A stretch of DNA of 64,000 nucleotides from Variovorax beijingensis (GCF_003951285.1 NZ_RXFQ01000026.1:1-64000), one strand, 5' to 3'. Positions 44,248-53,612 are shown, numbered from the stretch's first letter. Made by a program: numbers and translations. Notes: a model not told the origin generated them from the letters alone.

Positions 44248-44969
44248 GCACCGAGCGCCATCTGTTCGATGCACATGAAGTCCGCTTGCGGCACGGGCTC
44301 CGCGAACAGGCTGATCGCATCGAAGCGTTGTGCAGGCAGCGCGCCGAAGTGCCGTTGCGCCGCGTCGTGCAGCGCCTGCACCTCGGCCTCGTCGGCCTCG
44401 CGCAGCGATCCGGTCAGCGAGAGGTGGAAGCGGAAGCGGTCGAGCACGAACGGGTAGCCCCAGCGCTGCAGCAGCGCGTCTTCCTCGGGCGTGAGCCCGC
44501 TCGCGCGGCGGCGCTGCAATTCGGCCGGCGGCAGCGGCGCGGCGAAGGCGTGCAGGCCGGTCACGCAGGCGCTGGCCATGGCGTTCAGCGCGCGGCTGGG
44601 CGCCACGGGCACGAGCGCGAGGAAATCGTCGAGCCGCACCACCTGCAGCGCCGGCATGTCGAAGGGCTCCCAGGCCTTGCAGATGTGGCGGATGCCGGTG
44701 CGCAGCGACGCCGCGTCCAGGTGCGAGGGCAGGGCGAAGGGCGCCTTCAGCGTGGCATGCCAGCCATAGCGCCGCGGCGCGGCCGTCAGTTCCTGCTGCC
44801 GCGCGGGCGGCATGCCGTCGATGGCGGGTTGCGGCAGCGGCTGCCCGCGCGCCGCGCAGCGTCCGAGCCAGTGGCTGCCGGCCTCCCACCACGCGCTGCC
44901 GATGGCCGGCGCGAAATAGGCCGCGTAGCGGTGCGCCGCGCCGCGTCTGCGGGACGCGGCCTCAGTCAT
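44244..44969 (-). CDS. DUF1045 phosphonate-operon protein, 2H phosphoesterase-like
   Basis: This 241-residue protein has two H-x-[T/S]-x motifs, HATLKAPF near residue 70 and HLSLTG near 182, the active site of 2H phosphoesterases. It belongs to the family found only in phosphonate operons. No phnP gene, the usual cyclic-phosphodiester hydrolase of the pathway, is seen in the window, so this enzyme may open the cyclic ribose phosphate formed by C-P lyase. Its start overlaps the phnF stop by 8 bases. Confidence 0.85.
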   Translation of the reverse strand: MTEAASRRRGAAHRYAAYFAPAIGSAWWEAGSHWLGRCAARGQPLPQPAIDGMPPARQQELTAAPRRYGWHATLKAPFALPSHLDAASLRTGIRHICKAWEPFDMPALQVVRLDDFLALVPVAPSRALNAMASACVTGLHAFAAPLPPAELQRRRASGLTPEEDALLQRWGYPFVLDRFRFHLSLTGSLREADEAEVQALHDAAQRHFGALPAQRFDAISLFAEPVPQADFMCIEQMALGA

Positions 44970-45738
44970 CGTGCGCCACCGTCAGCGAGGTGCGGTCGCC
45001 CGCGAACCAGGCCCTTGCGTATTCGATAGGCACGCCCGCGGTATCGACGTTCACGCTCTCCACGAACAGCACCGGCCGGCTGACCGGCTGGCGCAACTGC
45101 GCGGCAATCGCGGCTTCGGGCATCTGCGCCGTGATCCGGCTGTGGTGGCGCGTGTAGTCGGCCACGCCGTGGGCCTCGAAGCCGGCGGTGATGGAGCCGG
45201 TCTCGCGCACCACGGCCTCCAGTCCCGCAAAGCGCGGCAGGGGAAAGAAGCGTTCGCTGCAGTGCAGCGGCTGACCCTCGGCTTCGCCGATCACTTGCAG
45301 GCACAGCAGGGAACTGCGCGCCGGCATCGCGAGCGAACGCGCCTGTGCCGCGGTGGCGCGCACGGTGCTCGCGCCGACCACGCGCAGCGCGCCGCGCAGT
45401 CCCGCCAGCGCCATGCTGCGCTGGAAGCGCGGGCGCTTGGCCAGCGCGAGGTCGACCGCGAACTCTTCCACATAGGTGCCGCTGCCCTGCGTCACGCGCA
45501 GCAGCCCCTGGCTGCAGAGGTTGGCGAGCGAGCGGCGGATGGTGTGGCGGTTCACGCCGAACTGCTCGGCCAGCGCGTGCTCGGAGGGCAGGCGCTGGCC
45601 CGGCGAATACACGCCGCGCGCAATGGCCTCGGCCAGGTCGGCCGCGATGCGGATCCAGAAGCTGTCGCGTGCGGTGCGTTCGGTGGTGGCGGGGCGTGGA
45701 GCCAGCGCGGAGGCAGGGGTCGTCGTCGTGCTTGTCAT
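44962..45738 (-). CDS. phnF: GntR/HutC-family regulator PhnF
   Basis: This 258-residue protein has an N-terminal GntR winged helix (LPSEHALAEQFGVNRHTIRR) and a C-terminal UTRA ligand domain (PLHCSERFFPLPRF, then SVNVDTAGVPIEYARAW). It is divergent from phnG, with a palindromic operator in the gap and another before phnC. It should repress the whole phosphonate regulon. Confidence 0.92.
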   Translation of the reverse strand: MTSTTTTPASALAPRPATTERTARDSFWIRIAADLAEAIARGVYSPGQRLPSEHALAEQFGVNRHTIRRSLANLCSQGLLRVTQGSGTYVEEFAVDLALAKRPRFQRSMALAGLRGALRVVGASTVRATAAQARSLAMPARSSLLCLQVIGEAEGQPLHCSERFFPLPRFAGLEAVVRETGSITAGFEAHGVADYTRHHSRITAQMPEAAIAAQLRQPVSRPVLFVESVNVDTAGVPIEYARAWFAGDRTSLTVAHDD

Positions 45739-45782
45739 TAAACCTACTTGCGTGCTCTCTAAGCTCGCGTCAGTTGCCGAAT

Positions 45783-45795
45783 TTGTCTATACAAC
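45783..45795. promoter_or_regulatory. PhnF operator 1 (phnF/phnG gap)
   Basis: TTGTCTATACAAC matches the GntR/HutC half-site pattern GT-x-TA-x-AC with TTGT/ACAA arms. It lies 19 bases before phnG and 45 bases before phnF; the same 13-mer with two changes precedes phnC. Confidence 0.65.
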
Positions 45796-45813
45796 TTCAA
45801 GCGTATCACTCTC

Positions 45814-46332
45814 ATGTTTCATGCCTTTGACACAGAACCCGCCGCTCGCCCGCTGCGCCGCGCGCAGTGGCTGGCGATGCTGGCGCGTGCGCCCGTCTCG
45901 CTGCTCGAGCCGGCGCTCGCGCAGCACGCCGAGACCCCGCCGCAGTGGCTGCGCGCACCCGAGACCGGCCTGGTGATGGTGCAGGGCCGTGCCGGCGGCA
46001 CCGGCGAGCGCTTCAACCTGGGCGAGGTGACGGTCACGCGCTGCGCGCTGCGCCTGGGCGGCACCGCGGCGCAGCCGGGCGCCGCAGTGGGCGTGGCCTA
46101 TGTGCTCGGCCGTTCGCACCGCCATGCGCAGCTCGCGGCCGTGGCCGACGCGCTGCTGCAGGACCCGGCGCAGCAGGCCGTGCTCGATGCCCGGCTGCTG
46201 GCGCCCGTGCGTGCGCATCTCTCGGCGCTGCGCGCGCAGCGCCATGCACGCGCCCAAGGCAGCAAGGTCGAGTTTTTCACGGTGGCGCGCGAAGCCGGCG
46301 GCGCCGACATGGACGAGGACGATTCCGAATGA
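45814..46332 (+). CDS. phnG: C-P lyase core subunit PhnG
   Basis: This 172-residue subunit has RRAQWLAMLARAP and the GRAGGTGERFNLGEVTVTRC block typical of PhnG. It is part of the PhnGHIJ complex that transfers phosphonate to ATP ribose. Its stop overlaps the phnH start (ATGA). Confidence 0.93.
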   Translation: MFHAFDTEPAARPLRRAQWLAMLARAPVSLLEPALAQHAETPPQWLRAPETGLVMVQGRAGGTGERFNLGEVTVTRCALRLGGTAAQPGAAVGVAYVLGRSHRHAQLAAVADALLQDPAQQAVLDARLLAPVRAHLSALRAQRHARAQGSKVEFFTVAREAGGADMDEDDSE

Positions 46333-46961
46333 ACGCGAACATGCTTTCCACCCTGGGCGCGGGATTCACCGATGCCGCACTCGGCAGCCAGGCGGTGTTC
46401 CGCTCGGCGCTGCACGCGCTCGCGCATCCGGGCCGCATCGTCGAGCTGTCGCACGATGCGCAGGTGCCGTCGCAGGGGCACGGCGCCTCGGCCGCGCTGC
46501 TGCTGGCGCTGCTCGACCCCGACTGCCGCCTCTGGCTGTCGCCATCGATCGCGGGCAGCGACGCGGCTGCATGGCTGCGCTTTCACACCGGCTGCGTGCT
46601 GGTCGACGAGCCTGCGCAGGCGCAGTTCGCGTGGATCGGCGAGGGCGATGCATGCCCGCCGCTCGATGCCTTCGCGCAGGGCAGCGACGCCTATCCGGAC
46701 CAATCGGCCACCTGCGTGATCGACGTGGCCAACGTGATGGACGTGTCCGCACCGGCCGAAGGAAGCGCACCGCGCTGGACGCTGCGCGGCCCCGGCATCC
46801 AGGAACGCAACGCCATCGTCGTGGAAGGCCTGGCACCGGCCTTCACCACCCAATGGTCCGCGAACCACGCGCTGTTTCCGCGCGGCGTGGACGTGTTCCT
46901 GGCCGCGCCGCAACGCATCGTGGGGCTGCCGCGCACCACCCGCATCGAACAGGAGGCTTGA
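46329..46961 (+). CDS. phnH: C-P lyase core subunit PhnH
   Basis: This 210-residue subunit has FRSALHALAHPGRI near the start and HALFPRGVDVFLA near the end, both family hallmarks. It forms a structural part of the core complex; the overlap with phnG keeps stoichiometry. Confidence 0.93.
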   Translation: MNANMLSTLGAGFTDAALGSQAVFRSALHALAHPGRIVELSHDAQVPSQGHGASAALLLALLDPDCRLWLSPSIAGSDAAAWLRFHTGCVLVDEPAQAQFAWIGEGDACPPLDAFAQGSDAYPDQSATCVIDVANVMDVSAPAEGSAPRWTLRGPGIQERNAIVVEGLAPAFTTQWSANHALFPRGVDVFLAAPQRIVGLPRTTRIEQEA

Positions 46962-46962
46962 G

Positions 46963-48057
46963 ATGTACGTTGCCGTCAAGGGCGGGGAAGCCGCCATCCT
47001 TGCAAGCTACCGGCTGCTGGCCGAACAGCGCCGCGGCGACACCGGCACGCCGGAGCTGTCGGTGCGCCAGATCCGCGAGCAGCTCAAGCTCGCGGTCGAC
47101 CGCGTGATGACCGAGGGCTCGGTCTACGACCCCGAACTGGCTGCGCTCGCGATCAAGCAGGCTTCAGGCGACATGGTGGAGGCCATCTTCCTGCTGCGCG
47201 CCTACCGCGCGACGCTGCCGCGCCTCGGCCACAGCGTGGCGCTCGACACCTCGCGCATGGCGCTGGACCGCCGCATCTCCGCCACCTTCAAGGACCTGCC
47301 CGGCGGCCAGGTGCTGGGCGCGACGCACGACTACACGCAGCGCCTGCTCGACTTCACGCTGCTGGCCGAGGGGCGGCAGCAGGCCGCGCCGGCGCCCGCG
47401 GCCGATGCGGCCACGCCGCCCGCCGCAGCCACGCCGCGCGTGGTCGATCTGCTGAACCAGGAAGGGCTGATCGAAACCCGCGCCGTGCCGCCCGGCGATC
47501 CCGCACCGGTCGACCTCACGCGTGCGCCGCTGCGCTTTCCGGCCGACCGCGCGACGCGGCTGCAGAACCTTGCGCGCGGCGACGAGGGCTTTCTGCTGGC
47601 CATGGCCTATTCCACCCAGCGCGGCTACTCGCACAGCCACCCGTTCGTCGGCGAGATCCGCTTCGGCAGCGTGGAACTGGAGCTCGCGCCCGAGGAGCTC
47701 GACTTCACCATCTCCATCGGCGACCTGGAGATCACCGAATGCGAGATGGTCAACCAGTTCGCGGGCAGCAAGAGCGAGCCGCCCCAGTTCACGCGCGGCT
47801 ACGGCCTGGCCTTCGGCCACTGCGAGCGCAAGGCCATGGCGATGAGCCTGGTCGACCGCGCGCTGCGCGCCGACGAGCTCGGCGAGCCCGTGGAGGCGCC
47901 CGCGCAGATGCAGGAGTTCGTGCTCTCGCACAGCGACAGCCTGGAGGCCTCGGGTTTCGTGCAGCACCTGAAGCTGCCGCACTACGTCGACTTCCAGTCC
48001 GAGCTCGAGCTCGTGCGGAAGATGCGCGCCGCCGCCGGCGCGGGAGACCACGAATGA
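46963..48057 (+). CDS. phnI: C-P lyase core subunit PhnI
   Basis: This 364-residue nucleosidase subunit begins MYVAVKGGEAAI and has GYSHSHPFVGEIRFG and the FTRGYGLAFGHCERKAM block. It displaces adenine from ATP by the phosphonate. An Ala/Pro-rich insert at ~143-156 is a small lineage difference. Its stop overlaps the phnJ start (ATGA). Confidence 0.94.
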   Translation: MYVAVKGGEAAILASYRLLAEQRRGDTGTPELSVRQIREQLKLAVDRVMTEGSVYDPELAALAIKQASGDMVEAIFLLRAYRATLPRLGHSVALDTSRMALDRRISATFKDLPGGQVLGATHDYTQRLLDFTLLAEGRQQAAPAPAADAATPPAAATPRVVDLLNQEGLIETRAVPPGDPAPVDLTRAPLRFPADRATRLQNLARGDEGFLLAMAYSTQRGYSHSHPFVGEIRFGSVELELAPEELDFTISIGDLEITECEMVNQFAGSKSEPPQFTRGYGLAFGHCERKAMAMSLVDRALRADELGEPVEAPAQMQEFVLSHSDSLEASGFVQHLKLPHYVDFQSELELVRKMRAAAGAGDHE

Positions 48058-48950
48058 CGACCACCGAATACAACTTCGCCTACCTCGACGAGCGCACCAA
48101 GCGCATGATCCGCCGCGCCATCCTCAAGGCCGTGGCCATTCCGGGCTACCAGGTGCCCTTCGGCTCGCGCGAGATGCCGCTGCCCTACGGCTGGGGCACG
48201 GGCGGCATCCAGGTGACGGCCGCGGTCATCGGCCCGCGCGACGTGCTGAAGGTGATCGACCAAGGCTCCGACGACACTGTCAACGCCGTCAACATCCGCC
48301 GCTTCTTCGAGCGCACCACGCGCGTGGACACCACCACGCGCACGGCCGAAGCCACGCTGATCCAGACGCGCCACCGCATCCCCGAGGCAGCGCTGTCGGA
48401 AGGGCAGGTGCTGGTCTACCAGGTGCCGGTGCCCGAGCCGATGCAGCGGCTGGAGCCGCGCGAGACCACCACGCGCACGCTGCACGCGCTGGCCGAGTAC
48501 GGGCTGATGCACGTGAAGCTCTACGAGGACATCGCGCGCTACGGCCACATCGCCACCACCTACGACTACCCGGTGCTGGTGAACGGCCGCTATGTGATGT
48601 CGCCGTCGCCGATCCCCAAGTTCGACAACCCCAAGATGCACATGAACCCCGCGCTGCAGCTGTTCGGCGCCGGCCGCGAGAAGCGCATCTATGCGGTGCC
48701 GCCCTACACGCCGGTCGAAAGCCTGAGCTTCGAGGACCACCCTTTCGAGATCCAGCGCTGGGACACGCCCTGCGCGCTGTGCGGAGCGACCGACAGCTTC
48801 CTCGACGAAGTGATCACCGACGACCAGGGCGCACGCATGCATGTGTGCTCCGACTCCGACTACTGCCAGTCGCGCCAGCAGGCGGACAGCGCCGCCGTTG
48901 CGCCCGATCCCGCGACCGATTCGGCCACCGTGGACGGAGCTCTCGCATGA
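48054..48950 (+). CDS. phnJ: C-P lyase radical-SAM subunit PhnJ
   Basis: This 298-residue enzyme cleaves the C-P bond. Its four conserved Cys are at 240, 243, 265 and 271 (TPCALC and VCSDSDYC), one residue off the E. coli numbering, so the [4Fe-4S] cluster and the radical site are intact. It is coupled to phnK by ATGA. Confidence 0.95.
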   Translation: MTTTEYNFAYLDERTKRMIRRAILKAVAIPGYQVPFGSREMPLPYGWGTGGIQVTAAVIGPRDVLKVIDQGSDDTVNAVNIRRFFERTTRVDTTTRTAEATLIQTRHRIPEAALSEGQVLVYQVPVPEPMQRLEPRETTTRTLHALAEYGLMHVKLYEDIARYGHIATTYDYPVLVNGRYVMSPSPIPKFDNPKMHMNPALQLFGAGREKRIYAVPPYTPVESLSFEDHPFEIQRWDTPCALCGATDSFLDEVITDDQGARMHVCSDSDYCQSRQQADSAAVAPDPATDSATVDGALA

Positions 48951-49738
48951 GCGCCGTGCAAGTTTCCCCCTTGCCGCTGCTGCGCGTGCGCGGCGTTGGC
49001 AAGCGCTACGGCGACCGCGTGGCGCTGCACGACGCCTCCTTCGACCTCTGGCCCGGCGAGGTGCTGGCGGTGGTTGGCGAATCGGGCTCGGGCAAGTCGA
49101 CCCTGCTCGACGCCATTGCCGCGCGCAGCCGCCCCGACGCCGGCAGCGTGCAGTTCCACGTGCGTGGCGGCGGCCTGCAGGACGTGTTCGCGATGACCGA
49201 GGCCCAGCAGCGCCTGCTCTCGCGCACCGACTGGGGCTTCGTGCACCAGAACGCGGCCGACGGCCTGCGCATGGACGTTTCGGCCGGCGCCAACGTGGGC
49301 GAGCGGCTCATGGGCCTGGGCGAGCGGCATTACGGCCGCGTGCGGGCCACGGCGGCCGACTGGCTGCAGCGCGTGGAGATCGATCCGGCGCGCATCGACG
49401 ACACGCCGCGCACCTTCTCTGGCGGCATGCGCCAGCGCCTGCAGATCGCGCGCAACCTGGTGACGCAGCCGCGGCTGGTGTTCATGGACGAGCCGACCTC
49501 GGGCCTGGACGTGTCGGTGCAGGCCCGCCTGCTCGACCTGCTGCGCCAGCTCACGCGGCAGATGCAGCTCGCGGCCATCGTGGTCACGCACGACCTGGCG
49601 GTGGCGCGGCTGCTCGCGCACCGCATGGTCGTGATGCAGCAGGGCCGGGTGGTCGAGACCGGCCTCACGGACCAGGTGCTGGACGACCCGCAGCACGCCT
49701 ACACCCAGCTTCTCGTTTCCTCGGTGCTCCAACCATGA
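48947..49738 (+). CDS. phnK: C-P lyase ABC-type ATPase PhnK
   Basis: This 263-residue ATPase has Walker A GESGSGKST, signature FSGGMRQRLQIA and Walker B LVFMDEPTSGLD. It docks on the C-P lyase core rather than on a membrane transporter. It overlaps both neighbours by ATGA. Confidence 0.94.
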   Translation: MSAVQVSPLPLLRVRGVGKRYGDRVALHDASFDLWPGEVLAVVGESGSGKSTLLDAIAARSRPDAGSVQFHVRGGGLQDVFAMTEAQQRLLSRTDWGFVHQNAADGLRMDVSAGANVGERLMGLGERHYGRVRATAADWLQRVEIDPARIDDTPRTFSGGMRQRLQIARNLVTQPRLVFMDEPTSGLDVSVQARLLDLLRQLTRQMQLAAIVVTHDLAVARLLAHRMVVMQQGRVVETGLTDQVLDDPQHAYTQLLVSSVLQP

Positions 49739-50451
49739 CGACCCCCTTGCTTCTTCTCCAGGGCGTGGCCAAGCGCTTCACGCTGCACCACCAGAATCAG
49801 CTGGAGCTGCCGGTGTTCGACGCGGTCGACCTCAGCGTGAGCGCAGGCGAATGCGTGGTGCTCGATGGCGCCTCGGGCCTGGGCAAGAGCACGCTGCTCA
49901 AGCTCATCTACGCCAACTACCGCGCGAGCGCGGGCCGCATCACGGTGCAGGCGCTGGCCGGCCCGGTGGACCTGACCGAGGTGGCGCCGCGCGAGCTGGT
50001 GCGCCTGCGGCGCGACACCATCGGCTACGTGAGCCAGTTCCTGCGCGTGATCCCGCGCGTGCCCGCGCTCGACGTGGTGGCCGAGCCGCTGGCCGAGGAC
50101 GCCGGCGACGACCCCGCGGGCATCGAGGCCGCGCGCGCCGAGGCGCGCCGCTGGCTCGCGCGGCTGCGCATTCCCGAGCGCCTGTGGCACCTGCCGCCGG
50201 CCACCTTCTCGGGCGGCGAGCAGCAGCGCATCAACATCGCGCGCAACATGATCAAGCCCAAGCCGCTGCTGCTGCTGGACGAGCCCACCGCCTCGCTCGA
50301 CGCCGCCAACACGGCCACCGTGATCGAGCTCATCCGCGAGGCCACGGCACGCGGCGCGGCCATCGTCGGCATCTTCCACGACGCCGAGGTGGGCGCGGCC
50401 GTGGCCACCCGCCGCGTCAACGTGGGCGACTTCAGGAGCACCCGGCCATGA
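49735..50451 (+). CDS. phnL: C-P lyase ABC-type ATPase PhnL
   Basis: This 238-residue ATPase has Walker A GASGLGKST, signature FSGGEQQRINIARNM and Walker B LLLLDEPTASLD. It works with PhnK on the core complex. Coupled to phnM by ATGA. Confidence 0.94.
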   Translation: MTTPLLLLQGVAKRFTLHHQNQLELPVFDAVDLSVSAGECVVLDGASGLGKSTLLKLIYANYRASAGRITVQALAGPVDLTEVAPRELVRLRRDTIGYVSQFLRVIPRVPALDVVAEPLAEDAGDDPAGIEAARAEARRWLARLRIPERLWHLPPATFSGGEQQRINIARNMIKPKPLLLLDEPTASLDAANTATVIELIREATARGAAIVGIFHDAEVGAAVATRRVNVGDFRSTRP

Positions 50452-51602
50452 GCACACCCATCGTCTTTTCCAACGCACGCATGGTGCTGGCCGGCGAGGT
50501 GGTGCACGGCGCGCTCTCGGTGGCCGGCGGGCGCATCGAGGCGCTGGACAGCGGCGCCACCGCGGCGGGCACGCTCGACCTCGAGGGCGACTACCTGTTC
50601 CCGGGCCTGGTCGAGGTGCACACCGACAATCTGGAGCGGCACCTGATGCCGCGTCCCAAGGTGCAGTGGGCCGAGATGCCCGCGCTGCTGGCGCACGACG
50701 CCGAGGTGGCCGCCGCCGGCATCACCACGGTGTTCGACGCGCTGGGCGTGGGCGAGGCCGATCCCGAGAGCCTGCGCGGCAGCACCTGGGACACGCTGCT
50801 CGACGTGCTCGACGGCTGCATCGAGAGCGACCTGCTGCGCGCCGACCATCACCTGCACGTGCGCTGCGAGCTGCCGGCGCCCAACACCATCGAGCTGTTC
50901 GAGCCGTTCCGCAAGCACCCGCGCCTGTCGATGATCTCGCTCATGGACCACACGCCGGGCCAGCGCCAGTGGGAGAACATCGAGGTTGCCCGCGTCTACT
51001 ACACCGGCAAGAAGGGCTGGAGCGACGACAAGTTCGACCGCCGCGTCTCCGAGGCCGTGTCGCTGCAGACGCGCTATGCCCAGCCGCACCGCCGGCACTT
51101 CGTCGAGCATTGCCGCGTGCACGGCATTGCCCTTGCGAGCCATGACGACACCACCGTGGCGCATGTGGAGCAGGCGCATGCGGAGGGCGCCAGCATGTCG
51201 GAATTCCCGACCACGCTGGCGGCCGCGCGCGCGGCGAGAGAGCGCGGGCTCGCCAACATCATGGGCGGGCCGAACGTGGTGCGGGGCGGCTCGCATTCGG
51301 GCAACGTGGCCGCGGCCGAGCTGGCGCGCCAGGGACTGCTCGACATCCTTTCTTCCGACTACGTGCCCGGCAGCCTCATGAGCGCGGTGATGCGGCTGGT
51401 GGACGAGGGCATCTGCACGCTGCCCGAAGCGGTGGCGATGGTGAGCCGCGCACCCGCGCGCGCGGCCGGCCTGCACGACCGCGGCAGCCTGGAGCCGGGG
51501 CTGCGCGCCGACCTGGTGCAGGTGCGCATCACCCAGATGGCCGACGGTGCCAGGCACCCGGTGGTGCGCGGCGTGTGGCGCCAGGGCCGGCGTGTGATCT
51601 GA
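50448..51602 (+). CDS. phnM: Alpha-D-ribose 1-methylphosphonate 5-triphosphate diphosphatase PhnM
   Basis: This 384-residue metal-dependent hydrolase has FPGLVEVHTDNLERH (metal ligands near residue 58), ALASHDDTT and the PNVVRGGSHSGN block. It removes diphosphate before the PhnJ step. It is the last gene of the phnG-M operon; 112 bases separate it from phnC. Confidence 0.94.
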   Translation: MSTPIVFSNARMVLAGEVVHGALSVAGGRIEALDSGATAAGTLDLEGDYLFPGLVEVHTDNLERHLMPRPKVQWAEMPALLAHDAEVAAAGITTVFDALGVGEADPESLRGSTWDTLLDVLDGCIESDLLRADHHLHVRCELPAPNTIELFEPFRKHPRLSMISLMDHTPGQRQWENIEVARVYYTGKKGWSDDKFDRRVSEAVSLQTRYAQPHRRHFVEHCRVHGIALASHDDTTVAHVEQAHAEGASMSEFPTTLAAARAARERGLANIMGGPNVVRGGSHSGNVAAAELARQGLLDILSSDYVPGSLMSAVMRLVDEGICTLPEAVAMVSRAPARAAGLHDRGSLEPGLRADLVQVRITQMADGARHPVVRGVWRQGRRVI

Positions 51603-51688
51603 GGGCGTCTTCGGGGGCGTTACCGCGGCTGTCGCCGCAATGTCGCACAGCTGTCGCGCGCATGTCACGACGCCTCGCGAGACTTCAC

Positions 51689-51701
51689 TTGTCTAGACGA
51701 C
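51689..51701. promoter_or_regulatory. PhnF operator 2 (before phnC)
   Basis: TTGTCTAGACGAC contains the perfect palindrome GTCTAGAC and differs from operator 1 at two positions. It ends 13 bases before the phnC start, so phnCDE has its own PhnF-controlled promoter. Confidence 0.65.
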
Positions 51702-51714
51702 TTTGGAACTCAAG

Positions 51715-52581
51715 ATGACCGGTGTCCTGCGCATCCATCAACTGAACAAGCACTTCGCCAACGGCCGGCATGCGCTGCGCGACGTCAACCTGGCCGTGAA
51801 CCGCGGCGAGATGGTGGCGTTGATCGGCGCCTCGGGCTCCGGCAAGTCCACGCTGCTGCGGCACGTGGCGGGCCTGGTGGCCGCCGATGGCGGCACCGAT
51901 TCGCTGATCGAGATCGACGGTTGCTGCGTGCAGAAGGGCGGCCGCATCCACCGCGACATCCGCAAGGTGCGCTCGCAGGTCGGCTTCGTGTTCCAGCAGT
52001 TCAACCTGGTGGCGCGGCTGCCGGTGCTGGTGAACGTGCTCGTCGGCTCGCTGCACCGCATGCCGTGGTGGCGCAGCTGGCTGCGCGTGTTCACGGCGCA
52101 GGAGCGCGCACTGGCGCTCGAGGCCCTGGGGCGCGTGGGCATTGCCGACTGCCATGCGCAGCGCGCCTCCACGCTGTCGGGCGGCCAGCAGCAGCGCGCG
52201 GCCATTGCGCGCACCCTGGTGCAGGGCGCCAAGGTGGTGCTGGCCGACGAACCCATTGCATCGCTCGACCCCGAGTCCTCGCGCAAGGTGATGGAGATCC
52301 TGGCGCGCATCAACCGCGAGGACGGCTGCACCGTCATCGTGTCGCTGCACCAGGTCGACATCGCGATGAAGTACTGCCCGCGCGTGGTGGCGCTGAACCA
52401 GGGCCAGGTGGTGTTCGACGGACCTTCCTCGGCGCTGACGCCCGCGCTGCTGCGCGACCTGTACGGCGTGCAGGCCGACGAGCTGCTGCGGCCGGCCGCG
52501 CCGGCCGCGGCACCCGAGGGCGCCAACGTGCACGTGCTGAACCCGGCGGCTCCCGTGTCGTGGGCTGCGCAAGCCGCATAG
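51715..52581 (+). CDS. phnC: Phosphonate ABC transporter ATPase PhnC
   Basis: This 288-residue ATPase has Walker A GASGSGKST, signature LSGGQQQRAAIA and Walker B VVLADEPIASLD, and a C-terminal tail of ~30 residues beyond the usual end. ATG 51715 was preferred over TTG 51703. It powers phosphonate import with PhnD and PhnE. Confidence 0.93.
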   Translation: MTGVLRIHQLNKHFANGRHALRDVNLAVNRGEMVALIGASGSGKSTLLRHVAGLVAADGGTDSLIEIDGCCVQKGGRIHRDIRKVRSQVGFVFQQFNLVARLPVLVNVLVGSLHRMPWWRSWLRVFTAQERALALEALGRVGIADCHAQRASTLSGGQQQRAAIARTLVQGAKVVLADEPIASLDPESSRKVMEILARINREDGCTVIVSLHQVDIAMKYCPRVVALNQGQVVFDGPSSALTPALLRDLYGVQADELLRPAAPAAAPEGANVHVLNPAAPVSWAAQAA

Positions 52582-52633
52582 CCCGCGAAGAACGCGTGTC
52601 TCTTTCCATCCCTCAATTTCCCTGGAGCCATCC

Positions 52634-53581
52634 ATGATCAAGAAACTCATTGCCGCCACCGTGCTGGGCCTCGGCCTTGCCGGCGCGTCCCTCGCGCAGG
52701 ACATCAACTTCGGCATCATCTCGACCGAGGCGACGCAGAACCTCAAGGGCGACTGGCAGCCGCTGATCGACGACATGAGCCGCCAGACCGGCCTGAAGGT
52801 CACGGCCTTCTTCGCGCCCGACTACGCCGGCATCATCGAAGGCATGCGCTTCAACAAAGTGCACATCGGCTGGTTCGGCAACAAGTCGGCGATGGAAGCG
52901 GTCGACCGCGCGGGCGGAGAGGTGTTCGCGCAGATGGTGAACGCCGACGGCACGCAGGGCTACTACTCGCACCTGATCGTGAACCGCGAGAGCCCGCTCA
53001 ACACGCTCGACGACGTGCTCAAGAACGCGAAGAACCTGAGCTTCGGCAACGGCGATCCCAACTCGACTTCGGGCTACCTGGTGCCGGGCTTCTATGTCTT
53101 CGCGCAGAACAAGCTCGATGCCAAGTCGATCTTCAAGGTGACGCGCAGCGCCAACCACGAGACCAACGCGCTGGCCGTGGCCAACAAGCAGGTCGACGTG
53201 GCCACCAACAACAGCGAGAACCTCGAGAAGGTGAAGGAGCGCTTCCCCGAGAAGTTCAAGGACATCAAGATCGTCTGGACCTCGCCGCTGATTCCGCTCG
53301 ATCCGCTCGTCATGCGCAAGGACCTGCCCGAGGCGACCAAGGCCAAGCTGCGCAACTTCTTCTACAACTACGCCAAGTCCGATCCGCGCGAGAAGGAGAT
53401 CGTCATGAAGATCTCGAAGCTCTCGGGCTTCAAGGAATCGAGCGACAAGCAGCTGCTGCCGATCCGCCAGCTCGACCTGTTCGGCCAGCGCACCAAGATC
53501 GAGGCCGACGCCGTGCTCGGTGACGCCGACAGGAAGGCCAGGCTGGCCGACATCGACAAGAAGCTGGCCGCGCTGAACTGA
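52634..53581 (+). CDS. phnD: Phosphonate-binding protein PhnD
   Basis: This 315-residue precursor has a signal peptide (1-21, cleavage after SLA) and a PhnD-type binding fold (NFGIISTEATQNL, WFGNKSAMEAV, NGDPNSTSGYLVPG). It captures phosphonates in the periplasm. Confidence 0.94.
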   Translation: MIKKLIAATVLGLGLAGASLAQDINFGIISTEATQNLKGDWQPLIDDMSRQTGLKVTAFFAPDYAGIIEGMRFNKVHIGWFGNKSAMEAVDRAGGEVFAQMVNADGTQGYYSHLIVNRESPLNTLDDVLKNAKNLSFGNGDPNSTSGYLVPGFYVFAQNKLDAKSIFKVTRSANHETNALAVANKQVDVATNNSENLEKVKERFPEKFKDIKIVWTSPLIPLDPLVMRKDLPEATKAKLRNFFYNYAKSDPREKEIVMKISKLSGFKESSDKQLLPIRQLDLFGQRTKIEADAVLGDADRKARLADIDKKLAALN

Positions 53582-53599
53582 GCGCCGCCACTTTTTTTT
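53566..53599 (+). terminator. Hairpin plus T-run between phnD and phnE
   Basis: GGCCGCGCT and AGCGCCGCC pair (one mismatch) around GAACTG, spanning the phnD stop, and are followed by AC and eight T. It looks like a partial intrinsic terminator that would favour binding protein over permease. Confidence 0.5.
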
Positions 53600-53612
53600 C
53601 TGCTGCACTGCT

